From Paenibacillus ihbetae (GTDB lineage: Bacteria > Bacillota > Bacilli > Paenibacillales > Paenibacillaceae), in the NCBI RefSeq assembly GCF_002741055.1, contig NZ_CP016809.1:6178501-6242500 (forward strand): a stretch of 64,000 bases of DNA, read 5' to 3'. The notes under the pieces were generated by a model, which did no database searches, was not told the origin of the DNA, and saw nothing but the letters and a program-made list of their open reading frames with translations. Positions within the stretch are counted from its first letter, which is position 1. Each line of letters starts with the position of its first letter. A program made the position numbers and the translations under genes. Shown here piece after piece: positions 43,551 through 52,557 of this stretch.

Positions 43551-46034
43551 ATGCCGATAGTCTTATCGCACTTGCGGAAAATCGCCAGATCCCTTGGTGC
43601 ATTAGGATTAGCGGCCGGATTGGCAATGTCGGGTTGCAGTACAATCACGAAACCGGAGGCGATCGATATGGAAATTTACAAGATCCAAACGTATGCCAAT
43701 CCTCTTCCATCCTTAGAGGAAGAATGGGAGGATTACGGCAACGGAGATCCATACGTGCTGCGGCATGACGGCCGCTATTATCTGTATGTCAGCACGAAGG
43801 ATCACCGGACGGGAATCAAGGCGTGGGTGTCGGATGATCTGGTCAATTGGCGTTATTCGGGGCTGGTGACGGAAGATCCCGTCTCGACCGGGGCCTATGC
43901 GCCAGAAGTCATTTATTGGAACGGCTGGTTCTACCTATATACTTCCCCGGCAGGAAGGGGCCACTACGTGTTCCGGAGCGAATCGCCGACAGGCCCGTTC
44001 GAACGCATCTCCGAGAACGTTGGCATGAGCATCGACGGCTCGGTGTTCATCGATGATGACGGTTCCTGGCTGTTTACGCATGCAGGCTCCTCGGGCATCG
44101 TAGGCGTTCCCATGAACGGTCCTGCCGGTTTCGGTGTGGGGCAGACGATTCCCGGCCCGTACCTGGGCCACTGGACCGAAGGGTCCATGATTATTAAACG
44201 GAACGGAACCTATTATATGACCTATACCGGCAATCACGTATTCAGCAAGGGATATCGCATTAACTATGCCGTGTCCCATGATTCGCCGCTTGGCCCGTAT
44301 ACCGTTCCGGCCAATAACCCGCTCGTCATCAGCACCAAGCCGGACTTCTACGGACTCGGTCACAGCTCGACTGTCCTGGGACCCGATCTCGATTCATATT
44401 ATCTCGTATACCATAACCTGGCGGGAAGATCCCAGGAGGGCCCGCCTGTTCGTCGGATGAACATCGACCGGCTGGTCTTCAATGGAGACAGGATGGAGAT
44501 TCTCGGACCGACGAACTACGATCAGCCGGTCCCGAGAGGGCCGGCCTTTGCCGACAGGCTGGATGGAGCTGATATTGACGAAGCGCGGTGGGAGGCAGAG
44601 AAAACAGCAGGAGGCGGTCGAATCATCAGCAAGAAAGGCACGGGTCCAATCTATACGGCTGAATATAACCTGGTACCGCATCAGGAGCGTGCCGCCGTAT
44701 TGTTCGCTTATCAGAACTCGAATCAATACGCTTTCGCTGAAATGGAGCCGAAGGAAAACAAGCTTTCCCTGGGTACCATGGAGGACGGAAGCCGCAAGGT
44801 GCTTGCCGAGGCGAAGATCCCTCAAGACACGGATTGGTCCAGGCTGCATACCATTCGTGTCGAGCGTGGGGAAGACCGGCTCCGGGTTTATCTGAACAGC
44901 TTGCTGGTGCTGGATGAATCGGCGGATGCGTTCGGACCAGGCAAAATCGGATATCTGTACGAAAACGGCGCACCGGAATTTTCGTATACGGCGTTCTCGA
45001 ACCAAGCTTCCGGCAGCAGTGACTTTGAAGCAGCCAAGCCGCTTCCGGGCCGCATCGAAGCCGTTCATTACTTAAGCGGCGAAGGCAGGGGATTCTCGGT
45101 CCGCCATCCATCAGATGCCGGAGCATGGCGACGTTCGGACGGGACGATGATTAAGCCGGCGGGGGACGGGAGCTATTCGGCAGCCTTGACGGAAAAAGGC
45201 GATTGGCTGCGCTATGCGGTGAACGTATCGCAATCCGGCACGTACGCGCTGGACCTAACGGTCAAGTCCGGGGCGGATCCGTCGGCCATCAAGGTTCTCG
45301 TGGACAAGAAGGAAGCCGGCAGCTTTGAAGCCGATGGCAGTGATTACTCCGGCAGCGAGCCTTGGGTCAAAATCCGGGTCGGATCGCTCGAGCTCGAAAA
45401 AGGGCTTCACAGCCTTACCATCCAATTGGACAGCGGCCAAACGCTGGAGTGGACATCGATGGATTTTGAGCTGGTAAACGAAGAAAATTTCAAAATCGAG
45501 GGTGTTCTCGAACAAGCAAGCGCCGAAGATATTCATGGCGAGTGGGTTACAACGGATGGAGGGTATGCGGGGGCACCTGACTCCGATGCCAAAATGTATG
45601 GAGGAAGTCCTCTATGGACCGACTATCGCATCCGGACGACCGTGAAGCTTGGCAATGACCCGTCCGGTCAGGCGGGCGTGCTCTTCCGAGTGACGAACGA
45701 GTCGGAATTCCGGGATCAAGTGAGCGATTCGCTGATGGGATATTTTCTTGCCGTCAGCGCTACGAAGCTCGAGCTGTACAAACATAATTACGATTCCGAG
45801 CTTCTGCAAAGCGTAAAATTCTCACTGGAACCCAATGAGCTTGCAAGCTTAAGCATTGAGGCGGTTCGCGGCACGATCCGAGTTTATGCTCTAGGCGGGA
45901 ATGAGCCGGTTCTGACGTTTGAGGATCCCTGGGCTTTCATGCAGGGAAGAGTGGGCATACGGTCTGTTCATGCGGAGCAGATCGAGCTCGGAGACATCAC
46001 GGTGGAATCCATAGGCAACAAACAGAAACGATAA
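43551..46034 (+). CDS. GH43 glycoside hydrolase lipoprotein with C-terminal binding domains
   Basis: 827 residues. The lipobox AMSGC gives C29. The N-terminal five-blade GH43 domain has the base D66 (YGNGDPYVLR), the pKa-tuning D162 (SIDGSVFIDDDG) and the acid E210 (HWTEGSMIIK). It is followed by a concanavalin-like domain (about residues 335-495), a CBM6/35-like beta-sandwich (500-645) and a DUF1080-like domain (650-825). GH43 members are arabinosidases, arabinanases or xylosidases; the AraR-like regulator favours arabinose-containing substrates (inference). It is anchored outside the membrane. ATG 43551 is taken; GTG 43542 also fits. Confidence 0.85.
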   Translation: MPIVLSHLRKIARSLGALGLAAGLAMSGCSTITKPEAIDMEIYKIQTYANPLPSLEEEWEDYGNGDPYVLRHDGRYYLYVSTKDHRTGIKAWVSDDLVNWRYSGLVTEDPVSTGAYAPEVIYWNGWFYLYTSPAGRGHYVFRSESPTGPFERISENVGMSIDGSVFIDDDGSWLFTHAGSSGIVGVPMNGPAGFGVGQTIPGPYLGHWTEGSMIIKRNGTYYMTYTGNHVFSKGYRINYAVSHDSPLGPYTVPANNPLVISTKPDFYGLGHSSTVLGPDLDSYYLVYHNLAGRSQEGPPVRRMNIDRLVFNGDRMEILGPTNYDQPVPRGPAFADRLDGADIDEARWEAEKTAGGGRIISKKGTGPIYTAEYNLVPHQERAAVLFAYQNSNQYAFAEMEPKENKLSLGTMEDGSRKVLAEAKIPQDTDWSRLHTIRVERGEDRLRVYLNSLLVLDESADAFGPGKIGYLYENGAPEFSYTAFSNQASGSSDFEAAKPLPGRIEAVHYLSGEGRGFSVRHPSDAGAWRRSDGTMIKPAGDGSYSAALTEKGDWLRYAVNVSQSGTYALDLTVKSGADPSAIKVLVDKKEAGSFEADGSDYSGSEPWVKIRVGSLELEKGLHSLTIQLDSGQTLEWTSMDFELVNEENFKIEGVLEQASAEDIHGEWVTTDGGYAGAPDSDAKMYGGSPLWTDYRIRTTVKLGNDPSGQAGVLFRVTNESEFRDQVSDSLMGYFLAVSATKLELYKHNYDSELLQSVKFSLEPNELASLSIEAVRGTIRVYALGGNEPVLTFEDPWAFMQGRVGIRSVHAEQIELGDITVESIGNKQKR

Positions 46035-46062
46035 ACTAACAGAAGATGGAGAGTGGAACAGA

Positions 46063-47829
46063 ATGTCTAGCTCGCACAAATATATTAAGGACTATCCTAG
46101 GCCGCAGTTGGTTCGCGAGGAATGGGAAAATTTGAATGGAGAATGGGATTATCGATTCGACGATGCATTGGAGGGGGAGGGCGGCAAGTGGTTCGAACGT
46201 TTGAATGCTGACCGTAAAATTATGGTCCCCTTCACCTATGAGACAAAGGCCAGCGGCATAGGAGACGAATCATTCCACCCTTGCGTATGGTATGAGCGGT
46301 TGGTTACCGTACCTAAAGAGGCGCTTGGAAAACGCATCCTGCTGCATTTTCAAGCTGTCGATTACGCGGCGACGCTATGGGTCAACGGCAGGAGGATCGG
46401 CACGCATGAAGGTGGGTACGCCGCATTTTCGTTCGATATCACCGAAGCGGTCGAGCTTGGCAGGGAGAACCGGATAACCGTTCGAGTTACAGACAGCAAC
46501 AACTGCATGCAGCCGCGCGGCAAGCAGCGCTGGATGAAGGACAGCTTTGGCTGCTGGTACGTACAGACCACCGGCATTTGGCAGACCGTGTGGATGGAGT
46601 ACGTTAACCCGATCCATATCTCCCGGGTGAAAATTACGCCGGAGCTGGAACGCGGATCGGCGAGCTTCTGTTATGAACTGGGGAATACCGGGCTTCTTTA
46701 CGAAGGTATAACCCTGGAGACGATTATCCGGTTTGACGGAAAGCTGATCCGATCTGCGGAAATTAGTGTCGAACGCAGCACGGCAACGATCGACATCAGT
46801 GTCGTCAATGAGGCAGCGGGTGAATGGAAGATCAGGCCTTGGCACCCGAATCATCCGAATTTATACGACATCGAGATGATTCTCAAGCAGCATGGGCAAC
46901 CGATCGACACCGTCTATTCCTATTTCGGCATGCGAAGCATTCGTATTGTAGGGGATCAAATTTTGCTGAATCATACACCGCTTTATCAGCGTTTGCTGCT
47001 GGACCAAGGGTATTGGAGTGAGTCGCATCTGACCCCTCCATCGGAGGAAGCGCTGCTGGAAGACATCGACAAAACGCTTGCGCTCGGCTTTAACGGCGTG
47101 CGCAAGCATCAGAAGCTGGAGGATCCCCGTTATCTATATTGGTGCGACCGCAAAGGGCTGCTGGTCTGGTCGGAAATGCCGTCAACCTATGAATTCGGGG
47201 ACGAGGCTGTGGAGCGGTTCACGAACGAGTGGATGGCCATCGTTCGGCAGTACTACAACCATCCTTCCATTATCACCTGGGTACCGTTTAACGAGTCATG
47301 GGGGATATCCGAGGTTTTCACCGATCGCAAGCAGCAGCAGTTTACGGAATCGATTTATCATCTGACCAAGGCATTCGATCAGATGCGGCCGGTGATCGTG
47401 AATGACGGATGGGAGCATACGGTATCGGATATTATTACGCTTCATGACTATGAAGAACTGGGGGCGATGCTGGAAGAGCGATACCTCCACAAAGATGCGC
47501 TATTGGGCAATGCGTTCGCGCACAACAAGCATCGTTATCCTTTCGCACGGGGCTATGGCTATCGCGGTCAGCCCGTCATCATCAGCGAGTACGGCGGCAT
47601 CGCCTTTACAAGCGAAGAAGGCTGGGGTTACGGGAATCAGGTTCGCACCGAGGAGGAATTTTTGAAACGTTACGAAGGCATCACGCAAGCGATTAAAAAT
47701 TTGCCTTATGTGAGCGGATTCTGCTATACGCAAATTACGGACGTGCAGCAGGAAGTGAACGGCTTACTGACGATCGATCGAAAGCCGAAAGTGAAAATGG
47801 AATCGATTCGAAGCATAAACCTGGCATGA
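46063..47829 (+). CDS. GH2-family glycoside hydrolase
   Basis: 588 residues: sugar-binding domain (VREEWENLNGEWDYRF, then DYAATLWVNGRRIGTHEGGYAAFSFDIT), immunoglobulin-like domain, and TIM barrel with the acid/base E411 in FNESWG and the nucleophile E509 in IISEYGG. No signal peptide: cytoplasmic, cleaving imported oligosaccharides. This short GH2 form, without the C-terminal beta-galactosidase domains, covers beta-glucuronidase, beta-galactosidase and beta-arabinosidase-type enzymes, so specificity is open. Last gene of the sugar operon, followed by a terminator. Confidence 0.88.
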   Translation: MSSSHKYIKDYPRPQLVREEWENLNGEWDYRFDDALEGEGGKWFERLNADRKIMVPFTYETKASGIGDESFHPCVWYERLVTVPKEALGKRILLHFQAVDYAATLWVNGRRIGTHEGGYAAFSFDITEAVELGRENRITVRVTDSNNCMQPRGKQRWMKDSFGCWYVQTTGIWQTVWMEYVNPIHISRVKITPELERGSASFCYELGNTGLLYEGITLETIIRFDGKLIRSAEISVERSTATIDISVVNEAAGEWKIRPWHPNHPNLYDIEMILKQHGQPIDTVYSYFGMRSIRIVGDQILLNHTPLYQRLLLDQGYWSESHLTPPSEEALLEDIDKTLALGFNGVRKHQKLEDPRYLYWCDRKGLLVWSEMPSTYEFGDEAVERFTNEWMAIVRQYYNHPSIITWVPFNESWGISEVFTDRKQQQFTESIYHLTKAFDQMRPVIVNDGWEHTVSDIITLHDYEELGAMLEERYLHKDALLGNAFAHNKHRYPFARGYGYRGQPVIISEYGGIAFTSEEGWGYGNQVRTEEEFLKRYEGITQAIKNLPYVSGFCYTQITDVQQEVNGLLTIDRKPKVKMESIRSINLA

Positions 47830-47923
47830 GCAGCTTGAAGCGTTTAGCTCAGCGACGCGATTAGCGGGAAAAGCTCATGAAGATTCAGATCGTATATACC
47901 TAAAGTTCAATAGCTTTTCACTG

Positions 47924-47966
47924 AAAGTAAACCACGGATGATAATACATCTGCGGTTTACTTTTTT
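47924..47966 (+). terminator. Terminator of the GH43/GH2 operon
   Basis: 17-base arms 47924-47940 and 47947-47963 (AAAGTAAACC-A/G-CGGATG and complement, two mismatches), then a T-run. Confidence 0.85.
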
Positions 47967-48116
47967 GTGATCCAGTAACATTACTGACCTTGATAAACAA
48001 AACTTGGTCAAATAAAAAATAACCTCAGACCTGGTTATGAAGATCCATTTTTTCGGGACAGAGCTCAATACGCAGATTGATTAAGAAACGAATTTTTGCA
48101 AATCTTATTATATGTA

Positions 48117-48146
48117 TTGACGTGTATATATGTATATATGTATATT
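48117..48146 (+). promoter_or_regulatory. Promoter with TATATATG direct repeats
   Basis: TTGACG (48117-48122), an 18-base spacer made of two TATATATG-like repeats, and TATATT (48141-48146). The repeats in the spacer may be a regulator site. Confidence 0.5.
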
Positions 48147-48182
48147 TATTCGTGAGCAGAACATCGAACAAAGGCTAACACC

Positions 48183-48237
48183 AGACCCCTCTGGGCATCG
48201 GCTGGTTTCTGCCCGTATCAAGTCGGGAAGAGGGTCT
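48183..48237 (+). other. Structured 5' leader hairpin
   Basis: AGACCCCTC (48183-48191) pairs with GAGGGTCT (48230-48237) with one bulge, and GGGCA (48193-48197, after T) with TGCCC (48210-48214) inside. It lies between the promoter and the ribosome site of the small gene at 48285. No known riboswitch class is recognised. Confidence 0.45.
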
Positions 48238-48284
48238 CAATCGTTCGGAGATTTTAGTTCGAGTATCTAAAAGGAGGAGGATAA

Positions 48285-48458
48285 ATGACGGCTTTCAACA
48301 GTTTTCTCTCAAGCTACCTGCAGAACCACCATCATACCATCTGGAATGAGCGGCTCGACCGACTGGAAAATTATCTCAAGAGGATGACTGCCGATGGGAA
48401 GAAGTCCGAAATCCACAACAATAACCGATTTGATTATTGGAAGGAGAATGAAAAATGA
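48285..48458 (+). CDS. Small hypothetical protein (57 aa)
   Basis: 57 residues, MTAFNSFLSSYLQNHHHTIW then a charged helical part (NERLDRLENYLKRM) and an Asn/Lys-rich tail. AAAGGAGGAGG, a near-ideal ribosome site, precedes ATG 48285. Its stop overlaps the next start (ATGA, 48455-48458), so it is co-translated with the DUF1579-like gene. I do not recognise a family. Confidence 0.65.
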   Translation: MTAFNSFLSSYLQNHHHTIWNERLDRLENYLKRMTADGKKSEIHNNNRFDYWKENEK

Positions 48459-48883
48459 CTGATCTTCAAGTGCTGGACCGTTTAGTCGGTACATGGCAAA
48501 TCAGCGGAGGTGCAGAAGGAACCGTAACCTATGAATGGATGGAAGGCGGATATTTCTTGATTCAACACGTCCAGCTTATGCAGCATGGACAAGAAGTTAG
48601 AGGCATTGAGGTTATCGGACACGTAAAGCCATTTGGAGAGGAACCCAGCCAGGACATCAGATCCCGGTATTATGATACGATGGGCAACACATTTGATTAT
48701 GTTTACGAGATGGAAGGAGATACACTCATCATCTGGGCCGGCGAGAAAGGATCTCATACTTACTTCAAGGGAGCGTTCAGCTCGGACGGGAACACAAATA
48801 GTGGGGCATGGAGCTATCCAGGTGGCGGAGGATATGAATCGTTGATGAGGAGAGTCACGTTAGGGGGAGCAACAAATGGCTAA
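48455..48883 (+). CDS. DUF1579-like / lipocalin-type hypothetical protein
   Basis: 142 residues, DRLVGTWQISGGAEGTVTYEWMEGGYFLIQHVQL at the start, then RSRYYDTMGNTFDYVYEMEGDTLIIWAGEKGS: alternating beta-strands as in small lipocalin-like barrels of the DUF1579 type. No catalytic motif is seen. It sits between the 57-residue gene (overlap of four bases) and the DUF998 membrane gene (overlap of eight bases). Confidence 0.75.
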   Translation: MTDLQVLDRLVGTWQISGGAEGTVTYEWMEGGYFLIQHVQLMQHGQEVRGIEVIGHVKPFGEEPSQDIRSRYYDTMGNTFDYVYEMEGDTLIIWAGEKGSHTYFKGAFSSDGNTNSGAWSYPGGGGYESLMRRVTLGGATNG

Positions 48884-49583
48884 ACCGCTAATTACAGCGA
48901 CACCGGTATCTGCGAATGCTTCCAAGTTCGCCTTCGGATCCGTATTCTGTGGAACGCTGTTCGTCCTGATTCTAGCCAGCCTGCATGTGCTGGAGCCGGA
49001 ATTCGATCCTACTTGGCGTTTTGTTAGCGAATATGCGCTTGGCAGCGTTGGATGGCTCATGCAAGTCGCATTTGCATTGTTGTCTGCTGCACAGATTGGC
49101 GTCGCAATTGCAGTATTCCCGCAAATTCGTTCCATAACAGGATACATCGGGCTCGCTATCCTTGGGATCAGCGCGGCGGGCGTCCTGATCGCCGCCATAT
49201 TCGTCACCGATCCGATTTCCGTGAGCCCGGAGAATGCAACGTTCAGCGGAAAGCTGCATTCCATTGGCGCCACGCTCGACTATACTCCGGTCTCGGCTCT
49301 GCTGCTAAGCCTGGCGCTGACTCGCAGCGAAGCCTGGAGACCCGTTCGCAGACGACTGCTCATCAGCGCCGGGATTGCGCTCGCTGCCATGGTCGCATTC
49401 GTCCTGCATATCCCCCAAGACGGCCAGTTTGGTCCTGATATTCTGGCAGGTCTGTTCGGACGATTCTTGATTGTTGCCGATATCGCATGGCTCTTGATCG
49501 TCGGAATGCATGCGCTCAAACTCCGCAAGCAGGGAGGGCATAACCGAGCTTCTAACGTGGATACTGACGGAAGGCGGAGTTGA
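48876..49583 (+). CDS. DUF998 family membrane protein
   Basis: 235 residues with six predicted transmembrane helices. The first-helix loop LEPEFDPTWRFVSEYALGSVGWLMQ, followed by IAVFPQIRSITGYIGLAILGISAAGVL and GKLHSIGATLDYTPVSALLLS, is the DUF998 pattern. Function unknown. The start overlaps the preceding gene by eight bases, completing a three-gene unit. Confidence 0.82.
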   Translation: MAKPLITATPVSANASKFAFGSVFCGTLFVLILASLHVLEPEFDPTWRFVSEYALGSVGWLMQVAFALLSAAQIGVAIAVFPQIRSITGYIGLAILGISAAGVLIAAIFVTDPISVSPENATFSGKLHSIGATLDYTPVSALLLSLALTRSEAWRPVRRRLLISAGIALAAMVAFVLHIPQDGQFGPDILAGLFGRFLIVADIAWLLIVGMHALKLRKQGGHNRASNVDTDGRRS

Positions 49584-49683
49584 GCCGGCGAGATCATCAG
49601 CGTTCGCGTGAATCAGCTGCAAATCGAGTCCAGCGTAGTGTTCATTGGCTCGCTTGTTCCAATAGAGCTTCTCTATTTTGGTT

Positions 49684-49734
49684 AAATACCCAAGTTCACG
49701 CACAGTTAACTTATCGACAAGAGCTTGGGTATTT
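49684..49734. repeat. Inverted repeat with long loop
   Basis: AAATACCCAAG (49684-49694) and CTTGGGTATTT (49724-49734), 29 bases apart, without a T-run. It may be a weak terminator after the DUF998 gene. Confidence 0.45.
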
Positions 49735-49810
49735 AGCTGTGTATTATATCCTTTATATTTTTTGGGGAATGTCGAGGGTGGCCTCTTAGAGATTATTTTT
49801 ACTTATTAGG

Positions 49811-49839
49811 TTGAAATTCCAGTTCAACTTTTTTATAAT
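49811..49839 (+). promoter_or_regulatory. Promoter of the TetR/acetyltransferase pair
   Basis: TTGAAA (49811-49816), 17-base spacer, TATAAT (49834-49839). Confidence 0.75.
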
Positions 49840-49857
49840 GAGTAAAAATTCACTCAT
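49838..49857. promoter_or_regulatory. TetR-family operator
   Basis: ATGAGTAAAAATTCACTCAT: inverted ATGAGT/ACTCAT arms separated by eight bases, overlapping the -10 and the start site. It fits autoregulation by the TetR-type protein encoded 17 bases downstream. Confidence 0.65.
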
Positions 49858-49874
49858 AAGAAGGAGCTGTGAAA

Positions 49875-50492
49875 TTGCCACGGACCAAAGAACAATTTGA
49901 AGAAATGCGGAATGCCACCAGAGACAAAATACGCTCAGCAGCGATGCAGCTGTTTGTTCACCAAGGCTTCGGCTCGACGAATGTTCAAGATATCGCGGAT
50001 ACGGCTGGGATCAGCATCGGGTTATTGTATCGGCATTATAGGACAAAGGATCAATTGCTTAAAGAATTGGTTGCCTATGCAGTCGAGGGGTTGAAGCGCA
50101 ACGTTCATTTCTTTGAATCCGATCAATCTCCCAAACAGTTGATATCACATTTTGTCAATGAGGTTTACACCGACCTGTTGAACGGGGAGGAGCTTGCCAA
50201 TTTGCTGATCCTAATCAATCAAGCACTGTTTGCGAGTGCCGGTACAGACTCCAACTCCAACCAGCACGATGAGATCCTTCAGGTCAATGCAAGATTGCTT
50301 GATGCTACGGCGCGACTCATTCGCAAGGGGCAGCAGCTTGGAGAGTTCCGCTTGGGTGATCCGCATGAGATGGCCGTCTATTTTTACGCTTCCATTCAAG
50401 GCTTGGCCGAAATGAAGATCCTGCTCAAAAGCAACTTTACGATGCCCTCGCCGTCAGTCCTGACAGCATTTCTAATTAAGGAAATGGAGTGA
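49875..50492 (+). CDS. TetR/AcrR-family transcriptional regulator
   Basis: About 205 residues. The HTH reads TRDKIRSAAMQLFVHQGFGSTNVQDIADTAGISIGLLYRHYRTKDQLLKELV; the C-terminal ligand domain is helical. TTG 49875 (MPRTKEQFEEM) lies eight bases after AAGGAG; GTG 49869 would be only two bases away. It is co-transcribed with the acetyltransferase that starts six bases after its stop, and probably represses both from the operator upstream. Confidence 0.9.
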   Translation: MPRTKEQFEEMRNATRDKIRSAAMQLFVHQGFGSTNVQDIADTAGISIGLLYRHYRTKDQLLKELVAYAVEGLKRNVHFFESDQSPKQLISHFVNEVYTDLLNGEELANLLILINQALFASAGTDSNSNQHDEILQVNARLLDATARLIRKGQQLGEFRLGDPHEMAVYFYASIQGLAEMKILLKSNFTMPSPSVLTAFLIKEME

Positions 50493-50498
50493 ACCCTA

Positions 50499-51110
50499 AT
50501 GATCACCATAGTGAAAGCCGATCAGGCTGAAATCGATGTAAGGCCGGGGTTATCTGAATTATTCGCGGATGGCTTCAAGCAGTGGCTTGGCTTTTTCTCC
50601 AAGGATCCGAAAAAACTTGCTGCAGCGTTCGCCCATATGTTCGTTCTGGATCAATTTTATGTGGCATTAAACCAGGGGCAAGTGATCGGAATGGCTGCCT
50701 GCACGAATGGAACAGCACTCTCGGTTAAACTGGATAAACAGGAGCTCCGTAAACATTTAGGCTTGTATAAAGGCACGTTGGCCGGCGTTTTCCTGAAGAA
50801 GGAATTTGAAACCCCTTTTGCTCAACCGTTACCCCGTACAGGTTCTATTGAATTTGTAGGGACAGCTTCAGCATTCAGGGGACAGGGCGTAGCGACGCAA
50901 TTGATTCGACATATCCTTGAGCATACACCTTACGAGGTTTACTTGATTGAAGAAGTCGCCGATACCAATACCGCAGCAATGAAGCTCTATAATAAATTGG
51001 GTTTTAATGAATACAAACGCAGGGAGATCCCCGGCCACCGGGCAAAGAAAATCGGGATCAATCATAACGTATCGCTCAGGCTCATTAAAAAGCCGGGCTC
51101 TGAGGTATAA
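50499..51110 (+). CDS. GNAT-family N-acetyltransferase
   Basis: 203 residues. The acetyl-CoA loop is SAFRGQGVATQLIRHIL, after GSIEFVGT and before EEVADTNTAAMKLYNKLGFNEYKR. Substrate unknown; regulation by an adjacent TetR protein suggests a xenobiotic or antibiotic target. The stop codon lies inside the loop of the terminator hairpin. Confidence 0.88.
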   Translation: MITIVKADQAEIDVRPGLSELFADGFKQWLGFFSKDPKKLAAAFAHMFVLDQFYVALNQGQVIGMAACTNGTALSVKLDKQELRKHLGLYKGTLAGVFLKKEFETPFAQPLPRTGSIEFVGTASAFRGQGVATQLIRHILEHTPYEVYLIEEVADTNTAAMKLYNKLGFNEYKRREIPGHRAKKIGINHNVSLRLIKKPGSEV

Positions 51111-51126
51111 TCGTCAGAGCCCGTTT
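51094..51126 (+). terminator. Terminator overlapping the acetyltransferase stop
   Basis: Perfect 10-bp stem CGGGCTCTGA (51094-51103) with TCAGAGCCCG (51114-51123), then TTT. The left arm encodes the last residues of the acetyltransferase. Confidence 0.75.
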
Positions 51127-51208
51127 GAAAGTTAACTTTTTTTTCGGAGTGTCTATGCAGCCATATTGAGTAATTGAATGAGCACCCTCCATCCCTTTAT
51201 CCCTTCAG

Positions 51209-52435
51209 TTAAGCGACAAATGACTTAGGTTTTCCCATAATCACACGATCCGAGGGCAGAAGCAGCGCAAATAATCCCAATAACGGCAGAAAAGCACACG
51301 CCTGTATCATCCGTTCCACTCCGTGGGTATCCATCAGCCACCCCATCATAACCGACCCTAAACCGCCCATCCCAAATGCCAGTCCAAAGAACAAACCCGC
51401 AACCGTTCCTACATGACCGGGAAGCAATTCCTGTGCATAGACGATAATGACCGAGAACCCGGACATTAGGATTAAGCCAATTGCCGCGCATACAACGACC
51501 GAGCCTGCCGGCCCGACATAGGGAAGGAGGAGCGAGAAAGGCGATGTGCCCAGAATCGAGAACCAAACCACTTTCTGGCGACCGAACCGGTCGGCTAACG
51601 GGCCGCCGAGGAACGTTCCGACCATACCTGCGAACTGGAGAGCAAAGATGCTGATCTGAGCGGTGCTTAACGGCAAATGATATTTATCCATGAAGTAGAA
51701 GGCATAATAACCGGTCATGCTGGCCAGATACACGAACTTGGAGAACAGCATAAGGATCAGAATGCCGAGCACATAAACGATAAAGCTCTTCCTGAAGCTG
51801 CTTTTCGCTCGATCGACAGCTTGTGCCGCTGCATGCAGAGGGCGGGATTGCTGGCTGTACCAACGACTGACGCCAAGCTGCAGCGCGATTCCGAAGCCGG
51901 CAATGATGGTAAACCACAGGAAGCCTGCCTGCCCCTGCGGAACAATGATGAAAGCAGCCATAAGCGGGGCGAAAGCTTGACCTGTGTTGCCGCCAACTTG
52001 GAACACGGATTGTGCTAGTCCCCGACGGCGCTTCATCGCCAAATGGGCCACACGGGAGGATTCCGGATGCAGCACCGAGGAACCGATTCCGATCAAGGCC
52101 GCAGAGATGAGCAAGCACCAAAACGATGGAGACCATGCCAACCCTGCCATTCCCAAAAGGGAAAAGCCCATTCCTAACGGAAGAAGCAAGGGCAGCGGCT
52201 TACGATCGGTATAAAACCCGATGATCGGCTGCAGAATGGAAGCCGTGATATTGAGCGTAAAAGCAACCCATCCGATCTCGGCATAGCTCAGCTGCATCTG
52301 CTGCTGAAAAATAGGAAACACTGCGGGCACCACCGACTGCATCGCATCGTTTAGCAGGTGGGCGAAGCTGACTCCCAGCAGTACGACTAATGTCGTTTTT
52401 TCCGTCGTATTCCCCGCCATTACCGTTTTTGACAT
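51209..52435 (-). CDS. fsr: Fosmidomycin-resistance-type MFS exporter (Fsr)
   Basis: About 408 residues, 12 transmembrane helices. FAHLLNDAMQSVVPAVFPIFQQQMQLSYAEIGWVAFTLNITASILQP and GSSVLHPESSRVAHLA, FQVGGNTGQAFAPL are characteristic of the Fsr branch of the major facilitator superfamily. The E. coli member exports fosmidomycin. The start is taken as ATG 52435, next to AAGGATGTGGGGG; ATG 52465 has no ribosome site. It is divergent from an AraC-type regulator that probably controls it. Confidence 0.85.
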   Translation of the reverse strand: MSKTVMAGNTTEKTTLVVLLGVSFAHLLNDAMQSVVPAVFPIFQQQMQLSYAEIGWVAFTLNITASILQPIIGFYTDRKPLPLLLPLGMGFSLLGMAGLAWSPSFWCLLISAALIGIGSSVLHPESSRVAHLAMKRRRGLAQSVFQVGGNTGQAFAPLMAAFIIVPQGQAGFLWFTIIAGFGIALQLGVSRWYSQQSRPLHAAAQAVDRAKSSFRKSFIVYVLGILILMLFSKFVYLASMTGYYAFYFMDKYHLPLSTAQISIFALQFAGMVGTFLGGPLADRFGRQKVVWFSILGTSPFSLLLPYVGPAGSVVVCAAIGLILMSGFSVIIVYAQELLPGHVGTVAGLFFGLAFGMGGLGSVMMGWLMDTHGVERMIQACAFLPLLGLFALLLPSDRVIMGKPKSFVA

Positions 52436-52557
52436 ATCCCCCACATCCTTATTTGTTTTTTTCATGATAGCGGATCGCAACTTTAAAAGTCGCAGCGAAA
52501 ATTGCCATTTGGACGGAGCACTTTATGCTATACTTTAGTGGGGTGAGGTACTTGAGA

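Noticed and set aside
48123..48146. TATATATG repeats considered as a microsatellite
   Set aside because: Only two to three units, and they coincide with a plausible promoter spacer and -10.
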